Made by a program: the position numbers and the translations under genes
In this document: piece after piece, positions 63,501 to 64,000 of the stretch
How positions within the stretch are numbered: position 1 is the first letter of the stretch
Layout of the letters: each line of letters starts with the position of its first letter
The notes under the pieces: generated by a model
The model's database searches: none
What the model saw: the letters and a program-made list of their open reading frames with translations, nothing else
Told to the model about the DNA's origin: nothing
Origin: Verrucomicrobiota bacterium
GTDB lineage: Bacteria > Verrucomicrobiota > Verrucomicrobiia > Chthoniobacterales > Terrimicrobiaceae
Direction of reading: 5' to 3'
DNA length: 64,000 nucleotides
Assembly (NCBI GenBank): GCA_026398275.1
Contig: JAPLTF010000017.1
Span: forward strand, 62,001-126,000

Positions 63501-63892
63501 GGCGGAAACTTCCACCGCCCGACAACGAGCTCCCATGCCCACTCGATGGCCTCCTTTTTAAAATAATCCCCGAAGCTCCAGTTCCCGAGCATCTCGAAAA
63601 ACGTGTGGTGGTAGGTGTCGAGCCCGACGTCATCGAGGTCGTTGTGCTTGCCGCCCGCGCGGATGCATTTCTGCGTGTCGGTCGCCCGCGTGTCGCTGCC
63701 GGGCACCGCCCCGCCCCATCTGCTGACGTCGGCTTTTTTTTCTCCGAGAAAGATCGGCACGAACTGGTTCATCCCCGCGTTGGTGAAGAGCAGGTTCGGG
63801 CTGTCGGGCATCAGCGACGACGACGGGACGATCGTGTGTTGCTTCTCGCGGAAGAAATCCAGAAAGGACTGGCGGATTTGGGCGGACGTCAT
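60578..63892 (-). CDS. alaS: Alanine-tRNA ligase with an in-frame RAYT transposase domain
   Basis: This 1104-residue protein would be 909 without the insert. The catalytic domain (start MTSAQIRQSFLDFFREK, with MGETGPCGPCSELH) is complete. The editing domain has HHSVTH (HxxxH, about 787) and ELCAGTH (CxxxH, about 897). Residues 429-623 are foreign: a RAYT/Y1 transposase with H507-V-H509 and Y578, inserted between LLGIST and ATISGAFAFRLYD. E. coli AlaRS has a loop there between AKLSGD and GETAFRLYD. The insert is 585 bases, adds no stop and restores the frame exactly. The start at 63892 fits the family. Whether the product is active cannot be known from sequence. Confidence 0.93.
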   Translation of the reverse strand: MTSAQIRQSFLDFFREKQHTIVPSSSLMPDSPNLLFTNAGMNQFVPIFLGEKKADVSRWGGAVPGSDTRATDTQKCIRAGGKHNDLDDVGLDTYHHTFFEMLGNWSFGDYFKKEAIEWAWELVVGRWKFPPQRLYATIYHPDQSLGDPAERDEEAYELWAEKFRSAGLDPAVHIVNGNKKDNFWMMGETGPCGPCSELHVDLTPAGDTRGALVNKGSAECIEIWNLVFIQFNANPDGSFTPLPAQHVDTGMGFERVTSIIQGTKGFSNFANANISNYETDIFRPIFDEIEKLSGKTYGSTLPAAGSTGESGQEKADVAFRVIADHIRTLSFAIADGIQPGNTDRNYVLRRILRRAVKYGRTLGFHEPFFYKLVDVLARNMGDVFPEIRTKQKHVEEVLRREEEAFNRTLDKGIALFEAEVAELLGISTGSARFQRADAGFQPESSGAKYTKRRLPHYQRPHGIYHVTFSTHERRDLSPAARSLVIDSVRHFDGQRYELFATCVMPDHVHVLFQPFIKETSADGTAVFWTLTELLHSIKSYTANEINRMEQAPAIPVWEKESFDTLMRDERQLEEAFSYVCRNPIEGGLTDPEGGYPWLWTWDPGDQEGAPQDAKPGTLEACAPATISGAFAFRLYDEQGFPLDLTELMARERGLAVDTEGFEKLMNEQRARARAAQKKQVIELSEVETKEPTKFVGYDQLSTPAKVLEVVSLKDKTAVVLDASTAYAEMGGQVGDTGELTHGADVWRIAGTQKTGHTWLHFLDSEDAPAIGAEVMLNVDVARRAAIQRHHSVTHLLHWALHEVVSPDATQKGSFVGPEKLTFDFNHQALTPAQVRDIERLVNERIVENAAVSWIEVPYADVRGCGDIMQFFGDKYGETVRVVQVGGAAKALDGYSMELCAGTHTRATGEIGLFRILGEAAIAAGVRRIEAIAGLEASAHAVHDGERLVSIASQLNSPVGEIEKKIESILAQQKDLEKSLKAARAREAAARAKDLVGSAEKIGEIPFLAVDLGPVDGDYLQAVADALKGRFSGVCLFAGTANNAVALVATVSPEFTSRVQAGKIIQAVAPLVGGKGGGKPDAARGGGKDASSVPRALAHAKTLLA
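62023..62048 (+). repeat. Terminal inverted REP, 3' end of the RAYT element
   Basis: This 26-bp sequence is the exact reverse complement of 62584-62609. It holds a hairpin gcacgct-tcc-agcgtgc (62030-62046), i.e. a GGA loop on the minus strand. It forms the downstream boundary of the transposase insert in alaS and encodes residues ending LEACAPA. Confidence 0.85.
62566..62580 (+). repeat. Internal REP hairpin at the 5' end of the RAYT
   Basis: The arms ccggct and agccgg surround a GGA loop, 4 bases inside the terminal repeat. It forms a REP doublet with 62584-62609, upstream of the transposase domain, as is common for RAYT genes. Confidence 0.65.
62584..62609 (+). repeat. Terminal inverted REP, 5' end of the RAYT element
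   Basis: This is the perfect 26-bp partner of 62023-62048. The hairpin gcacgct-gga-agcgtgc (62586-62602) is followed by GCTCCC (62603-62608). It marks the upstream boundary of the insert: removal of 62024-62608 (585 bases) restores an uninterrupted AlaRS reading GISTATISGAFAF. Confidence 0.85.
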
Positions 63893-64000
63893 GATTGGTG
63901 AGAGGAAAAAGGGAAGTGGGGATGTTGGCAAGCGCTCGGTGAGATTGGGAGCATGGAATGCGCTTCGGGAAAAATGCTCACATATTCATTCCCGGATCCG
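63893..64000. other. Upstream region of alaS
   Basis: These 108 bases at the window edge lie before the alaS start and should include its ribosome-binding site and promoter. I see no coding frame or strong repeat. The region is moderately AT-rich around 63,965-63,990. Confidence 0.4.

Overview
The window is high-GC, gene-dense bacterial chromosome. It looks like a Verrucomicrobiota-type organism capable of anaerobic life. This is an inference from gene content: class III ribonucleotide reductase, FeoAB, a Na+-pumping methylmalonyl-CoA decarboxylase, a SWIB-domain protein, paired ExbD genes with TPR and vWA partners, a stand-alone ovothiol-type methyltransferase and REP/RAYT elements. No marker gene fixes the genus. 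No rRNA, tRNA or CRISPR array was found.

Layout. 1-450 holds the start of nuoB (complex I). 640-3,500 is an anaerobic dNTP module: nrdD, a separate glycyl-radical peptide and nrdG, behind an FNR-like site and two NrdR-like boxes. 3.5-6.3 kb has a ParDE pair, prmA with an esterase remnant behind it, and an M24 peptidase. 6.4-13 kb is a minus-strand operon (TPR protein, secreted protein, ExbB, two ExbD, vWA protein with a TonB-like anchor). 13-15.4 kb has a LuxE-LuxC fatty-acid reductase pair and infA. 15.4-19.2 kb has a BaiN-like flavoprotein, an FG-GAP protein, smpB and rpoZ. 19.3-24.4 kb encodes a sodium-pumping methylmalonyl-CoA decarboxylase with epimerase, interrupted by terC; meaB follows at 27-28 kb. 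28-35 kb has tex, an SDR, leuA and a Na/Pi-type transporter. 35-39.7 kb has a VanX-like dipeptidase, a UbiA/MqnP prenyltransferase and a YdbH-like AsmA protein followed by a YnbE+YdbL fusion lipoprotein. 39.7-43 kb has SWIB and feoAB. 43-49.3 kb is a minus-strand run from RNase R through rhodanese, IscU, SufT, DUF1656 and HlyD to an oxidoreductase. 49.5-64 kb has a second AsmA-like protein, gltX, a U32 peptidase, a DEAD helicase running into an alcohol-dehydrogenase remnant, icd, two methyltransferases and alaS.

The most striking feature is alaS. A complete REP-associated tyrosine transposase (RAYT, HUH family), bounded by perfect 26-bp inverted REP sequences, sits in frame in the middle of the alanyl-tRNA synthetase. 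The insert is 585 bp (195 codons), has no stop, and has no in-frame ATG, GTG or TTG before its first core strand, so the transposase domain appears to be made only as part of the synthetase. Hairpins of the same design (arms around a GGA loop) are scattered elsewhere in the window, including inside the RNase R coding region and beside the dehydrogenase remnant.

Other points worth a look are the TonB-like vWA protein in an ExbBD operon, the YnbE-YdbL fusion, the split NrdD, the LuxCE pair without luciferase, and two gene remnants (esterase, alcohol dehydrogenase).
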